This document shows, piece after piece, positions 48,498 through 57,221 of a stretch of DNA of 64,000 nt. This DNA is from Acidovorax sp. RAC01 (GTDB lineage Bacteria > Pseudomonadota > Gammaproteobacteria > Burkholderiales > Burkholderiaceae_C). The DNA lies in the NCBI RefSeq assembly GCF_001714725.1, contig NZ_CP016447.1, forward strand, positions 3,343,501 to 3,407,500. Reading direction: 5' to 3'. Every line of letters starts with the position of its first letter. Within the stretch, counting starts at the first letter, position 1. The translations under genes were made by a program, and so were the position numbers. Under the pieces are notes generated by a model that worked only from the letters and a program-made list of their open reading frames with translations, searched no databases and was not told where the DNA came from.

Positions 48498-49462
48498 TAG
48501 AAATACCCGTCCTTCTTACGCTTTTCCATCGACGCGTCGCTGGTCTTGTCGTCCATGCGCGTGGCACCGCGCTCGCTCACGTCGGCGGCCAGGGTCTCGA
48601 TCACGATCTCGGCCGGGGTAGCGGCCGTGCTTTCCACTGGTGCGGTGCAGGTGATGTCGCCCACGGTGCGAAAGCGCACGTCGCGTGTTTCCACCACGTC
48701 GCCTTCGCGGGGTGGCGTCAGCTCGGTCACGGGCATCAGCAGGCCCTTCTTGTCCACCACCTGGCGCTTGTGCGTGTAGTAGATGCTGGGCAGGGCGATC
48801 TGTTCGCGGTCGATGTATTGCCACACATCCAGTTCGGTCCAGTTGCTGATGGGGAACACGCGGAAATGCTCGCCGGGCTGCAGGCGGGTGTTGAACAGCG
48901 TCCACAGCTCGGGGCGCTGTGCCTTGGGCTGCCATTGGCCGAAGCTGTCGCGGTGGGAAAAAATGCGCTCCTTGGCGCGGGCCTTTTCCTCGTCGCGGCG
49001 GGCGCCGCCGATCAGTGCGTCAAAGCGGAACTCTTCAATCGCTTCGAGCAGCGTCACCGACTGGTGCACGTTGCGCGACTCGCCCGGGTGGGCCAGGCGC
49101 ACGGTGCCGCGCGCCATCGAGTCTTCGACATTGCGCACGATGAGCTCGGCGCCCAGTTCCCTGGCGCGGAAGTCGCGGAAGTCGGTGACTTCAGGGAAGT
49201 TGTGGCCGGTGTCGATCATCAACAGCGGGTACGGAATGCCCCCGCCACTGGCCTTGCTGCCAAAGGCCTTTTCGGCGCACTTGAGCATCACCAGCGAATC
49301 CTTGCCGCCCGAAAACAGCAGGGCAGGGCGTTCAAAGGCGGCGGCGACCTCGCGCAGGATGAAGATCGTTTCTTCTTCCAGGGCGTCGAGGTGCGAGTTG
49401 TTGAGGTGGTAGCTCATGTTGTTGGTCTTCTCAAGCAGCGCTGAGTCGGTGCGGGCGTTCAT
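48497..49462 (-). CDS. cysD: Sulfate adenylyltransferase subunit 2
   Basis: 321 residues, PAPS-reductase-like ATP pyrophosphatase fold. PALLFSGGKDSLVMLKCAEK (PP-loop), LLMIDTGHNFPEVTDFRDF, IGGARRDEEKARAKERIFSH, FRVFPISNWTELDVWQYIDR, and IYYTHKRQVVDKKGLLMPV. Catalytic partner of CysN. Start ATG 49462. Its gene lies 17 bases after the cysH stop. Confidence 0.95.
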   Translation of the reverse strand: MNARTDSALLEKTNNMSYHLNNSHLDALEEETIFILREVAAAFERPALLFSGGKDSLVMLKCAEKAFGSKASGGGIPYPLLMIDTGHNFPEVTDFRDFRARELGAELIVRNVEDSMARGTVRLAHPGESRNVHQSVTLLEAIEEFRFDALIGGARRDEEKARAKERIFSHRDSFGQWQPKAQRPELWTLFNTRLQPGEHFRVFPISNWTELDVWQYIDREQIALPSIYYTHKRQVVDKKGLLMPVTELTPPREGDVVETRDVRFRTVGDITCTAPVESTAATPAEIVIETLAADVSERGATRMDDKTSDASMEKRKKDGYF

Positions 49463-49479
49463 GGTCGGTTCTGCGTGGG

Positions 49480-50103
49480 TCAGTGGGCGATGTGCAGGCC
49501 ACACTCGCGGTTGTCTTCACCCTTGGTCGGGTCCACGTAGTCAAAGTTGTTGGGCAGACCGTGCTTGACGCAGTACTCGTGCAAGTCCTTGGACGACCAG
49601 TGCAGCAGCGGCGCCACCTTGATGAGGCCGTCGGGGTTGATGCTGACCGGGTCCATCTGCGCACGCACGGCGGTGTCGGTGGCGCGCAGGGCGGTGAACC
49701 ACACCCTGGGAGCGGTCTCGCGCAGGGCGCGGGCGAAGGGTTCGAGCTTCACTTCTTCGGTGAATGCGGCGTGGCGCGGGTCATCCAGCGCGGGCGTGGC
49801 GCCCTCGACGGCTTCGCGGTGCGCGCGCGAGCGGCGCGGCAGGTAGATCTTGAGGTTCAGGCCCAGCTGCTTCGTCACCTCGTCGGCAAAGCGGTAGGTC
49901 GCCTCGGTGTTGTAGCCGTTGTCCATCCACACCACGGGCACGTCGCGCTGTACGGACGCAACCATGTGCAGGATAACGGCCTCGAACGGGCGGAAGTTGG
50001 TGGTGACGATGGGGCTCTGGCCCAGGCCCAGGGCCCAGGCGACGAGGCCCTCGGCGTTGCGGCCGAGTTCAGCGTTGATGCATGCGAGATCGAATTGGCT
50101 CAT
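49480..50103 (-). CDS. cysH: Phosphoadenylyl-/adenylyl-sulfate reductase, short form
   Basis: 207 residues. PP-loop-like region IVTTNFRPFEAVILHMVASV, VVWMDNGYNTEATYRFADEV, VWFTALRATDTAVRAQMDP, LIKVAPLLHWSSKDLHEYCV, and the C-terminal catalytic ECGLH. Only three cysteines exist (ACINAE, EYCVKH, ECGLH); the CC...CxxC cluster ligands of APS reductases are absent. The loop between HGLPNN and ECGLH is far shorter than in E. coli CysH (244 residues). So it resembles a PAPS-type reductase, yet no APS kinase gene is in the operon. Reduces activated sulfate to sulfite with thioredoxin. Start ATG 50103. Confidence 0.88.
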   Translation of the reverse strand: MSQFDLACINAELGRNAEGLVAWALGLGQSPIVTTNFRPFEAVILHMVASVQRDVPVVWMDNGYNTEATYRFADEVTKQLGLNLKIYLPRRSRAHREAVEGATPALDDPRHAAFTEEVKLEPFARALRETAPRVWFTALRATDTAVRAQMDPVSINPDGLIKVAPLLHWSSKDLHEYCVKHGLPNNFDYVDPTKGEDNRECGLHIAH

Positions 50104-50125
50104 GTGCGGTCCTAGGGGGGCGTTC

Positions 50126-50524
50126 TCAGGCCGCAGCGCGGGCGGCAAACAGCGGCTGCGGGTTGACGGCGTCGCCCTGATAGAAGCCGGGGAACCGCTC
50201 GAACTGCCGCTGCGCATCGGCTGCATCCACACCCGCGCGCAGCACGGCGCTGGAAAAGCCCGTGCGCTGCATCTGCACCAGCTGGTCGATCAGCACGTCG
50301 CCCGTGGCGCGGATCTCGCCCGCAAAGCCGCGGCGGCGGCGCAGCAAAAAGGCCTGGCTGAACGCGCGGCCGTCGGTGAAGCTGGGGAAGTGCAGATCCA
50401 CACGGTCCACGCCGTCGAGCGGCAGGGCCAGAGCCTCGGCATCGTTGGGCAGGGCCACGGTGCGGGTGTCGCCCTCGGCGGGCGGCTGGTGGTCTTGGGC
50501 GGCAAGTAGTTTCAACATCGTCAT
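50126..50524 (-). CDS. DUF934 protein of the sulfate-assimilation operon
   Basis: 132 residues. VDLHFPSFTDGRAFSQAFLL, GEIRATGDVLIDQLVQMQRT and FSSAVLRAGVDAADAQRQFE are the DUF934 signature. Function is not established; the family nearly always sits next to cysI/cysH in alpha- and betaproteobacteria. Start ATG 50524. Between cysI (32 bases) and cysH (22 bases), clearly in the operon. Confidence 0.9.
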   Translation of the reverse strand: MTMLKLLAAQDHQPPAEGDTRTVALPNDAEALALPLDGVDRVDLHFPSFTDGRAFSQAFLLRRRRGFAGEIRATGDVLIDQLVQMQRTGFSSAVLRAGVDAADAQRQFERFPGFYQGDAVNPQPLFAARAAA

Positions 50525-50556
50525 GTCTTGTGGGGTGCTTTGCAATGCGCAGCCGC

Positions 50557-52341
50557 TCAGGCGGCGGCCGTCTCGGCGTCCTTGTGGCGGGCCTGCTTGG
50601 CGGCTTCCTTGAACGGGTCGAGGCCCGTGCGGCGCACGGTGTTCTGGAAGGTCTCGCCGCTCTCGCGCAGGTCGCGGTAGGTGCTCAGCACGGCCTCGAT
50701 CACGTCGGGGACTTCGGCCGCCGAGAACGAGGGGCCAATCACCTTGCCCGCTGCAGCGGCGCCCGACAGGTCCGAACCATCGGAGCCGCCCAGCGTGACC
50801 TGGTACCACTCCTTGCCGTCCTTATCGACACCCAGGATGCCGATGTGGCCGCTGTGGTGGTGGCCGCAGCTATTGATGCAGCCGCTGATGTGCAGGTCGA
50901 TTTCGCCAATGTCGTCCAGCTCGTCCAGGTCTTGATACCGCTGGGTGATGGCCTCGGCAATGGGCAGCGAGCGGGCGTTGGCCAGCGCGCAGAAGTCGCC
51001 ACCGGGGCAGGCGATCATGTCGGTCAGCAGCTGTACGTTGGCGCTGGCCAGGCCCAGGGCCTTGGCTTCTTGCCACAGGTCAAACAGGCGGCTGGCGTGC
51101 ACCCAGGGCAGCAGCACGTTCTGGTCGTGGGTCACGCGGGCTTCACCGGCGGAGTACTTGTCCACCAGGTCGGCCAGTGCGATGAGCTGTTCGCTGGTGG
51201 CGTCGCCAGGCGACTGGCCGGGGCGCTTGAACGACAGCGTCACGGCGCGCAGCTGCGGGTTTTGGTGCGGGTGCACATTGCGCTGCAGCCAGCGGCCAAA
51301 CATCACATGCTCTGCCGCCTGTGCGTCCAGCTGGGCTTGCAGGGCCTCTGGCGCCACGTCGGCAATGTCGGCCAGCTTGGGTGGCACAAAGCACGCGGCC
51401 ACGCGGTCAAATTCGGCCTGCGGAATGGTATGGGGGCCGCCGTCGATCTCCAGAATCTGGCGGTATTCGGCTTCCACATCGTCGATGTACTGCTGGCCTT
51501 CGGACTTCACCAGGATCTTGATGCGGGCCTTGTACTTGTTGTCGCGGCGGCCGTGCTCGTTGTACACGCGCACGATGGCCTCGATGTAGTTCATGATCTG
51601 GTTCCACGGCAGGAACTCGCGGATCACCGTGCCGATGACCGGCGTGCGGCCCATGCCGCCGCCCACAAACACCTTGAAGCCGATCTCGCCCGCGTCGTTC
51701 TTGACCAGGTGCAGGCCCACGTCATGCCAGCCGGTGGCGGCGCGGTCGTCCGTGGCGCCGCTGATGGCGATCTTGAACTTGCGGGGCAAAAACGCGAACT
51801 CAGGGTGCAGCGTGGACCACTGGCGTATCAGCTCTGCATAGGGGCGGGGATCCACGATTTCGTCCACGGCGATGCCTGCCAGCGCGTCGGTGGTGGTGTT
51901 GCGGATGCAGTTGCCGCTGGTCTGGATGCCGTGCAGGTTCACGCTGGCCAGCAGGTCCATCACGTCCGCGCTTTTGGACAGCGGGATCCAGTTGAACTGC
52001 ACATTGGTACGCGTGGTGAAGTGGGCGCAGTGCGTGGGCAAGAAGGTGGTGCCCAGCTTGCCCTGGCCTTCCATGGCGGCCTTGAAGACGGCGGCTTCGG
52101 GCTCGTCGTATTCGCGGGCGATCTGCGCCAGCACGCGCAGCTGGCGGCTGGCGATCTCGCCGTAGGGCACGGCCACGCGCAGCATGGGGGCGTAGCGCTG
52201 TACGTACCAGCCGTTTTGCAGGCGCAGCGGGCGGAAGTCGTCCTCGCTCAGCTTGCCGGACTGCCAGCGCGTGAGCTGGTCACGGAACTGCGCCGCGCGC
52301 TGCTGCACGAAAGCGGTGTCGAATGCGGTGTATTGGTACAT
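50557..52341 (-). CDS. cysI: Sulfite reductase hemoprotein (CysI-type)
   Basis: 594 residues. Duplicated ferredoxin-like half-domains: LRVLAQIAREYDEPEAAVFK, FTTRTNVQFNWIPLSKSADV, and HGIQTSGNCIRNTTTDALAG. Siroheme-4Fe-4S ligands: DMIACPGGDFCALANARS and HISGCINSCGHHHSGHIGIL. Reduces sulfite to sulfide. No flavoprotein CysJ gene is present; ferredoxin (e.g. FdxA with its reductase, 4 kb downstream) may be the donor (inference). Second gene of the operon, eight bases after the permease gene. Confidence 0.94.
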   Translation of the reverse strand: MYQYTAFDTAFVQQRAAQFRDQLTRWQSGKLSEDDFRPLRLQNGWYVQRYAPMLRVAVPYGEIASRQLRVLAQIAREYDEPEAAVFKAAMEGQGKLGTTFLPTHCAHFTTRTNVQFNWIPLSKSADVMDLLASVNLHGIQTSGNCIRNTTTDALAGIAVDEIVDPRPYAELIRQWSTLHPEFAFLPRKFKIAISGATDDRAATGWHDVGLHLVKNDAGEIGFKVFVGGGMGRTPVIGTVIREFLPWNQIMNYIEAIVRVYNEHGRRDNKYKARIKILVKSEGQQYIDDVEAEYRQILEIDGGPHTIPQAEFDRVAACFVPPKLADIADVAPEALQAQLDAQAAEHVMFGRWLQRNVHPHQNPQLRAVTLSFKRPGQSPGDATSEQLIALADLVDKYSAGEARVTHDQNVLLPWVHASRLFDLWQEAKALGLASANVQLLTDMIACPGGDFCALANARSLPIAEAITQRYQDLDELDDIGEIDLHISGCINSCGHHHSGHIGILGVDKDGKEWYQVTLGGSDGSDLSGAAAAGKVIGPSFSAAEVPDVIEAVLSTYRDLRESGETFQNTVRRTGLDPFKEAAKQARHKDAETAAA

Positions 52342-52348
52342 AGAAAGC

Positions 52349-53152
52349 TCAGATCAGGATCAGTTTGGCGCCTGCCCAGGCAAGCAGCGCAGAGAGGATG
52401 GAGCGAATCAGGCGCTCGGGCGTGCGGGTGACCAGGCGCGAGCCCAGCCAGATGCCCGGCAGCGAGCCAGCCAGCAATTGTGCAAGCAACGGCCAGTCCA
52501 CCGAGCCCAGCGATGCGTGGCCCAGGCCTGCCACCAGCGTCAGGGGCACGGCGTAAGCGATGTCTGCGCCGATCACGCGGGGCAGGGGGAGCAGCGGGTA
52601 CACCAGCAGCAGCACGGTGACGCCAATGGCGCCTGCACCCACCGATGTGAACGTGACCAGCGTGCCGATGACCGCGCCCAGCAGCACGGGCAAGCTCCAG
52701 TGGCGGGGGCGGGTGGCCAGCGCTGCGTTGGCCGCGCGCCGCGCATGGTCGGCTGCCTGCCGTTCGCGTGAAAAAGCCACCACCTTGTAGAGCGTGGCGG
52801 CGGCGGTCAGCAGCAGGGCGAAGCCCAGCGTGGTCGTCATCACACGCTGCGCCAGCCCCGATGCGGGGCCCAGCGTCTTGAGCACCCACAGCGCCAGCAG
52901 TGCCGCAGGGATGCTGCCTGCGCACAGCTGGCCCACCACGCGCCAGGGCACCAGCCGCTGGCGGGCCATGCTGACGGTGCCGCCCATCTTGGTAAAGGCG
53001 GCAAACAGCAGGTCGGTGCCAATGGCCAGGTGTGGCTTGACGCCAAAAAAGAAGATCAGCACTGGCGTCATCAGCGAGCCACCGCCCACCCCGGTCAGGC
53101 CGACGATGAGCCCGACAGCAAACCCCGCGAAAACGAACGCCAATTCATGCAT
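52349..53152 (-). CDS. TSUP-family (TauE/SafE) membrane permease
   Basis: 267 residues with about eight hydrophobic helices. VFAGFAVGLIVGLTGVGGGS and MTPVLIFFFGVKPHLAIGTD form the first TauE repeat; GAVIGTLVTFTSVGAGAIGV the second. Members export sulfite/sulfoacetate or import sulfate. As the first gene of the cys operon it probably moves sulfate or sulfite (inference). Confidence 0.88.
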   Translation of the reverse strand: MHELAFVFAGFAVGLIVGLTGVGGGSLMTPVLIFFFGVKPHLAIGTDLLFAAFTKMGGTVSMARQRLVPWRVVGQLCAGSIPAALLALWVLKTLGPASGLAQRVMTTTLGFALLLTAAATLYKVVAFSRERQAADHARRAANAALATRPRHWSLPVLLGAVIGTLVTFTSVGAGAIGVTVLLLVYPLLPLPRVIGADIAYAVPLTLVAGLGHASLGSVDWPLLAQLLAGSLPGIWLGSRLVTRTPERLIRSILSALLAWAGAKLILI

Positions 53153-53159
53153 GCCCGCG

Positions 53160-53235
53160 AATGTAGGGGGGCTGCTTATGGATCCAAACTATTGTTTCGT
53201 GCTGCCGATATGTGAATTTGTTTATAAGCAAGTGC
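53160..53235 (-). promoter_or_regulatory. Likely cys operon promoter region
   Basis: AT-rich island in GC-rich DNA just upstream of the permease gene; minus strand includes TTGCTTATAAACAAATTCAC and ACGAAACAATAGTTTGG. Such a stretch suits a CysB-activated promoter, but no exact -35/-10 pair or CysB site is claimed. Confidence 0.4.
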
Positions 53236-53344
53236 TGGCGCGGGTTTGCGGGCGATAGAGGGCAGGGGTGCCAACATACTTGCAGGTTGCCGGGAGTACC
53301 GGTCTGCGACGCATTGGCGCAGACGCGGCCGGTGGAATCGACCG

Positions 53345-55399
53345 TTACAGCCGCTCCGTGCCCAGCGCGCGGGCCAGCCGCACGTCCAGCGGCAGCGGCT
53401 CGCCATGCAGGCGCGCTGCCAGCAGTTCGCCGCACAGCAGCGCCAGCGTCAACCCGCGCGCACCCATGGCCGTGCAGGCCCACAGACCGGGCAGCGCCTG
53501 CGTGTCCACCGGCCCGGCAATCGGCAGGCGGTCTGGCGATGTGCAGCGGATGGCGCCCCACGACCGGACTGCGCTGGGCAGGGCGTTGTCGTCGGCCAAT
53601 GGTTGCTGGGCGGCAGCAAACGCATCACCCAGGCGCGCTGCAGCCTGCGGCAGCAGGGTGTGCAGCTTGGCCAGGTTGGCCGTGTGCGCGGCCTGCTGCT
53701 CGGCTGGTGAGGGCGGCAGCGCGTCTACGTCGCGTTCAAACGTGGACCCCATCACCCATGCCATGGGCGCGCTGGCCGGGGCAGCGGGGCCACCGGTCCA
53801 GTCCGCCGGGAAGGCCGGCACCAGATTGCCATGCCCGTTGACCGGAAAGGGCGCCACCGCTGACGCAGGCGACGTGCCGTCGTGCAGGCCCCAGCTCACC
53901 TGCCCGCGCACCGGCTGCAAGGGCCAGCGGTGCTCCAGCAGCAGGCTGCTGCCCGCACCGGCAGCGATCACCACATGCGAGGCCTCGGCCAGCACGTGGC
54001 CCGCGGCGTCCAGCACTTGCCAGACGCCGCCGTCATCCTCAGCAGCGCTTGCGGCAGTGGGCTGCACCCGCCGCAGTTGCGCTACGGCGCATCCGCCGCG
54101 CCACGCGATGCCCGGTTGCGCCAGCAGGGCCTGCACCATGCGGGCCGGGCGAATCCACCCTGCGCGTGTGTGCCAGCAGGCCACGGTGTGGGTAGGCAGG
54201 CCCGCGGCATCGAGCGACGCAGGCGGTGCAGCCATGCTCCATTGCGCCCCCGCACTGCCCGCCGACCATGTTGCGGGCAGGCCGGGGGTGCCGTCGGTGC
54301 GGTGCTCCAGCACGCCGCAGGCAGACCAGTCGGTGCCTTCCGCCAGCACCCAGCCCGCCTGCTGCAGCGTGGTGCGCACGCCGCTGCGCGACAGGCGAGA
54401 GAGCACGCTGTCGTCCGGCGAGACATGGGGCGCGAACACGCCCGCTGGCAGCGCCGATGCGCCCGCCGCCGGGGCGGGGGCAGCGTCCAGCACCTGCACC
54501 TGCCACCCACGGCGCGCCAGGCTGGCCGCGCTGGCAGCGCCGGCAATGCCCCCACCGATGACGATGCACCGGCCGGGCGCCACAGGCACATCAGGTACGG
54601 CCGCGCCGCGGGCGGTGCGTGGCTCCCAGCGGGGGGCGTACACGGCATGCAGGTTGTCGCGCTTGGGCGGCACACCCGGCACGCGCTGCACCTCAAAGCC
54701 ACACTGGGTCAGGGTGTCGCGTACGGCACGGGCAATGGTCCACGTGGCCAGCCGTGTGCCGCGCCGGCAGCAGCGGGCCACGGCTTTCAGGGTGTGTTCG
54801 TCCCAGATGTCGGGGTTGCGCTGGGGGCTGAAGCCGTCCAGGTACACGGCATCCACCGTGGGCGCCTGCTGGCGCAGCATGGCCTGCGTGTCGCCCACGT
54901 ACAAAGTCAGCAGCACGCGGCCTTCGTCGAAGCGCAGCCGGTGCACCCCCGGTAACAGGCCCCACCATTGCTGGTGCAGCGCGTGCGCCAGATCTGCCAG
55001 GTGCGGATGCGCGGCATGGGCGCGGCGCAGGTCGTCGGCGCTCACGGGCCAGGCTTCGGTGGAGACGAAGTGCAGCAGCCCGCAGCGCTGCGGGTCGGCC
55101 CGCCAGGCGGCCCAGGTGACCAGGAAGTTCAGGCCAAAGCCAAATCCGGTTTCCAGAATGCGCCACTGCCGCTGACCAGCCCAGGCCCCGGGCAGGCCGC
55201 AGCCCTGCAAGAACACGCCGCTGGCCTGCTCCAGGCCACCGTTCTCGCTGTGGTAGCGGTCGCCGAAACGGGGGCTGTAGGGGGTGCCGTCGGGCAGCCA
55301 GTCGATGGACTCAGAGATGAAACACCCCCTGAGTCGCTTCGCGCCTTCCCCCTCTCTCACGCTGCGCGTGGGAGGGGTACGCAGCCAGCGGCCTGGCAA
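53345..55399 (-). CDS. mnmC: Bifunctional tRNA (mnm5s2U) modification protein MnmC
   Basis: 684 residues. N-terminal SAM methyltransferase (MnmC2): IDWLPDGTPYSPRFGDRYHS, RILETGFGFGLNFLVTWAAW, VDAVYLDGFSPQRNPDIWDE. C-terminal FAD oxidoreductase (MnmC1): [40 protein letters not shown], and RCTSPDRLPIAGPVD. Completes 5-methylaminomethyl-2-thiouridine at tRNA wobble position 34. Start is uncertain: homology begins at ISESIDWL (55318), where the codon is ATC. Upstream in-frame starts are GTG 55360 and TTG 55399 (GGAG seven bases before), both within an interspersed repeat. Confidence 0.9.
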   Translation of the reverse strand: MPGRWLRTPPTRSVREGEGAKRLRGCFISESIDWLPDGTPYSPRFGDRYHSENGGLEQASGVFLQGCGLPGAWAGQRQWRILETGFGFGLNFLVTWAAWRADPQRCGLLHFVSTEAWPVSADDLRRAHAAHPHLADLAHALHQQWWGLLPGVHRLRFDEGRVLLTLYVGDTQAMLRQQAPTVDAVYLDGFSPQRNPDIWDEHTLKAVARCCRRGTRLATWTIARAVRDTLTQCGFEVQRVPGVPPKRDNLHAVYAPRWEPRTARGAAVPDVPVAPGRCIVIGGGIAGAASAASLARRGWQVQVLDAAPAPAAGASALPAGVFAPHVSPDDSVLSRLSRSGVRTTLQQAGWVLAEGTDWSACGVLEHRTDGTPGLPATWSAGSAGAQWSMAAPPASLDAAGLPTHTVACWHTRAGWIRPARMVQALLAQPGIAWRGGCAVAQLRRVQPTAASAAEDDGGVWQVLDAAGHVLAEASHVVIAAGAGSSLLLEHRWPLQPVRGQVSWGLHDGTSPASAVAPFPVNGHGNLVPAFPADWTGGPAAPASAPMAWVMGSTFERDVDALPPSPAEQQAAHTANLAKLHTLLPQAAARLGDAFAAAQQPLADDNALPSAVRSWGAIRCTSPDRLPIAGPVDTQALPGLWACTAMGARGLTLALLCGELLAARLHGEPLPLDVRLARALGTERL

Positions 55400-55410
55400 A
55401 GCCAGCTCCG
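55322..55410 (+). repeat. GC-rich interspersed repeat, copy 2, at the mnmC 5' end
   Basis: ACCCCCTGAGTCGCTTCGCG, CCTTCCCCCTCTC, hairpin ACGCTGCGCGT, GGGAGGGGTACGCAGCC. Matches copy 1 nearly base for base over the first ~30 positions. It overlaps the possible start codons of mnmC. Confidence 0.75.
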
Positions 55411-55491
55411 CGGCTACCTCGCCCGGGCAGCGCCAGTTTCATGGGCTGCGGGTGGTTGGCAGTGCTAGGGAAAACTGACATAGAGGATCAT

Positions 55492-55548
55492 GCGCTCGGC
55501 GGAACGTAACCCGCCGCGGCGTCTCGCCGCCGCCGAAGAAATGGTTTT
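55492..55548 (-). repeat. Duplicated 3' end of yggX, downstream copy
   Basis: About 57 bases matching 55584-55641 (the last ~20 codons of yggX) with roughly four differences including a one-base gap: GCGCTCGGCGGAACGTAACC against GCGCTGGGCGGTACGTAACC, both ending GCCGAAGAAATGGTTTT. One frame still spells [11 protein letters not shown] and a stop, like the gene's C-terminus. Spacing between copies is ~92 bases. Confidence 0.8.
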
Positions 55549-55579
55549 GGCGAAACCACTTATGCAGCGCTGCACTGCG

Positions 55580-55852
55580 TTACGCGCTGGGCGGTACGTA
55601 ACCCGCGGCGGCGTCTGCGCCGCCGCCGAAGAAATGGTTTTCCATCTGCCGTGCCAGGTATTGGCGCGCTCGCGCATCGGCCAGGTTCAGGCGGTTTTCA
55701 TTGACCAGCATGGTCTGGTGCTTGAGCCAGTCGGCCCAGGCTTCCTTGCTCACGCTTTCCCAGATGCGCTTGCCCAGTTCGCCGGGGTAGGGCGGAAAGT
55801 CGAGGCCTTCGGCTTCCTTGTTGAGCTTGATGCATTGAATGGTGCGGGCCAT
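55580..55852 (-). CDS. yggX: Oxidative-damage protection / Fe(II)-trafficking protein YggX
   Basis: 90 residues. [75 protein letters not shown]: full match to YggX, including conserved Cys7. Protects iron-sulfur enzymes from oxidative damage. The C-terminal Ala/Gly tail ([13 protein letters not shown]) is duplicated downstream as non-coding DNA. Divergent from sbp. Confidence 0.95.
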   Translation of the reverse strand: MARTIQCIKLNKEAEGLDFPPYPGELGKRIWESVSKEAWADWLKHQTMLVNENRLNLADARARQYLARQMENHFFGGGADAAAGYVPPSA

Positions 55853-55914
55853 GGTGTTTCCTTTGCGTGGGGATAGGGAAGCCGAGAAATGGCGCTCCCT
55901 CAGATGATTTGGGT

Positions 55915-55953
55915 ATAAAGAACTGAAATCTCAGTTGTTCCAGTTTTGAAGAG
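55915..55953 (+). promoter_or_regulatory. Inverted repeat in the sbp/yggX divergent region
   Basis: AACTGA-AATC-TCAGTT (55921-55936), a perfect six-base inverted repeat beside TTGGGTATAAAG. Possible operator or promoter element for the sulfate-binding-protein gene; the regulator is unknown. Confidence 0.4.
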
Positions 55954-56016
55954 AGCCTTCCAGAATGCGTTCCATCGGTGATTTGCACCGTTTGCACACC
56001 CAATCAGAGGCTTTCC

Positions 56017-57039
56017 ATGAACTTTCGCCGCGACTTTATCAAGTTTCCTTTTGCCGCCGCCCTGGCAGGCGCTTTGGCCCTGACGTCTTTGCCGTCGTTT
56101 GCGCAGTCTGTGACCCTGCTCAATGTGTCGTACGACCCGACGCGCGAGCTGTATGTGGACTTCAACCAGGCGTTTGCCAAGCACTGGAAGGCCAAGACCG
56201 GGCAGGACGTGACCATCAAGCAAAGCCACGGGGGCTCGGGCAAGCAGGCGCGCTCGATCATCGACGGGCTGGAAGCCGATGTGGCCACGCTGGCGCTGGC
56301 TGGCGATACCGATGCCCTGCACAAGAACGGTGGCTGGATCCCCAAAGACTGGCAAAAGCGCCTGCCCCACAACAGCTCGCCCTACACCTCCACCATCGTG
56401 CTGGTGGTGCGCCAGGGCAACCCCAAGGGCATCAAGGACTGGGATGACCTCGTCAAGCCCGGCATCAGCGTGATCACGCCCAACCCCAAGACATCGGGCG
56501 GCGCCCGCTGGAACTACCTGGCCGCGTGGGAGTTTGCCAAGCGCAAGTACGGCGGTGAAGCCAAAGCCCGCGAATTTGTCGCCAAGCTGTACGGCAATGT
56601 GCCCGTGCTGGACACCGGTGCCCGCGGCTCGTCGGTGACGTTTGCGCAGCGCAACCAGGGCGATGTGTTCATCAGCTGGGAGAACGAGGCCTACCTGCTG
56701 GAAAAGGAATTCGGCAGCAAGGTGGACGTGGTGTACCCGTCGATCTCCATCCTGGCCGAGCCTGCGGTGTCCGTGGTGGACAGGAACGTGGACAAGAAGG
56801 GCACCCGCGCGGTGGCCGAGGCCTATCTGCAGTACCTCTACACCGAGGAGGGCCAGGACATTGCCGGCAAGCATTTCTACCGCCCGGCCGTGTCTGAAAA
56901 AGCCAAGGCCAAGTACGCCAGGCAGTTCCCCAAACTCAACCTGTTCACCATCGACGACGCGTTCGGCGGCTGGGACAAGGCGGCCAAGGACCACTTTGCA
57001 GATAACGCGAGCTTCGACCAGATCTATTCGAAGAAGTAG
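56017..57039 (+). CDS. sbp: Sulfate ABC transporter periplasmic binding protein
   Basis: 340 residues. Signal peptide [20 protein letters not shown] ending [100 protein letters not shown]: all Sbp/CysP features. The GGSGKQ and TSGGARW loops bind sulfate. Start ATG 56017. The permease genes cysTWA are not adjacent. It leads the plus-strand sulfur block ahead of ssuE. Confidence 0.94.
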   Translation: MNFRRDFIKFPFAAALAGALALTSLPSFAQSVTLLNVSYDPTRELYVDFNQAFAKHWKAKTGQDVTIKQSHGGSGKQARSIIDGLEADVATLALAGDTDALHKNGGWIPKDWQKRLPHNSSPYTSTIVLVVRQGNPKGIKDWDDLVKPGISVITPNPKTSGGARWNYLAAWEFAKRKYGGEAKAREFVAKLYGNVPVLDTGARGSSVTFAQRNQGDVFISWENEAYLLEKEFGSKVDVVYPSISILAEPAVSVVDRNVDKKGTRAVAEAYLQYLYTEEGQDIAGKHFYRPAVSEKAKAKYARQFPKLNLFTIDDAFGGWDKAAKDHFADNASFDQIYSKK

Positions 57040-57186
57040 GTCGCCCCGAAACCGGGCCGCCCGAGCGGCGGGCCCGCCCTCACCCGACAAGTGCTTTGCT
57101 GCCCGGCCGTGCCCTCGCCGGACGGGCGGGAGGGTGCTGCACGCCATTTTTTAAGCGAAATAGGGCCCGGGCGCACGTTCCATAAG

Positions 57187-57214
57187 CACTTTGTGCTATC
57201 AAAATAATAGTTAG
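57187..57214 (+). repeat. Dispersed palindromic repeat, copy 6 (partial)
   Basis: GCACTTTGTGCTATCAAAAT then AATAGTTA; matches the right half of the family (GTGCTAT..CAAAATAATAG). Immediately upstream of ssuE. Confidence 0.55.
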
Positions 57215-57221
57215 GAATCCC

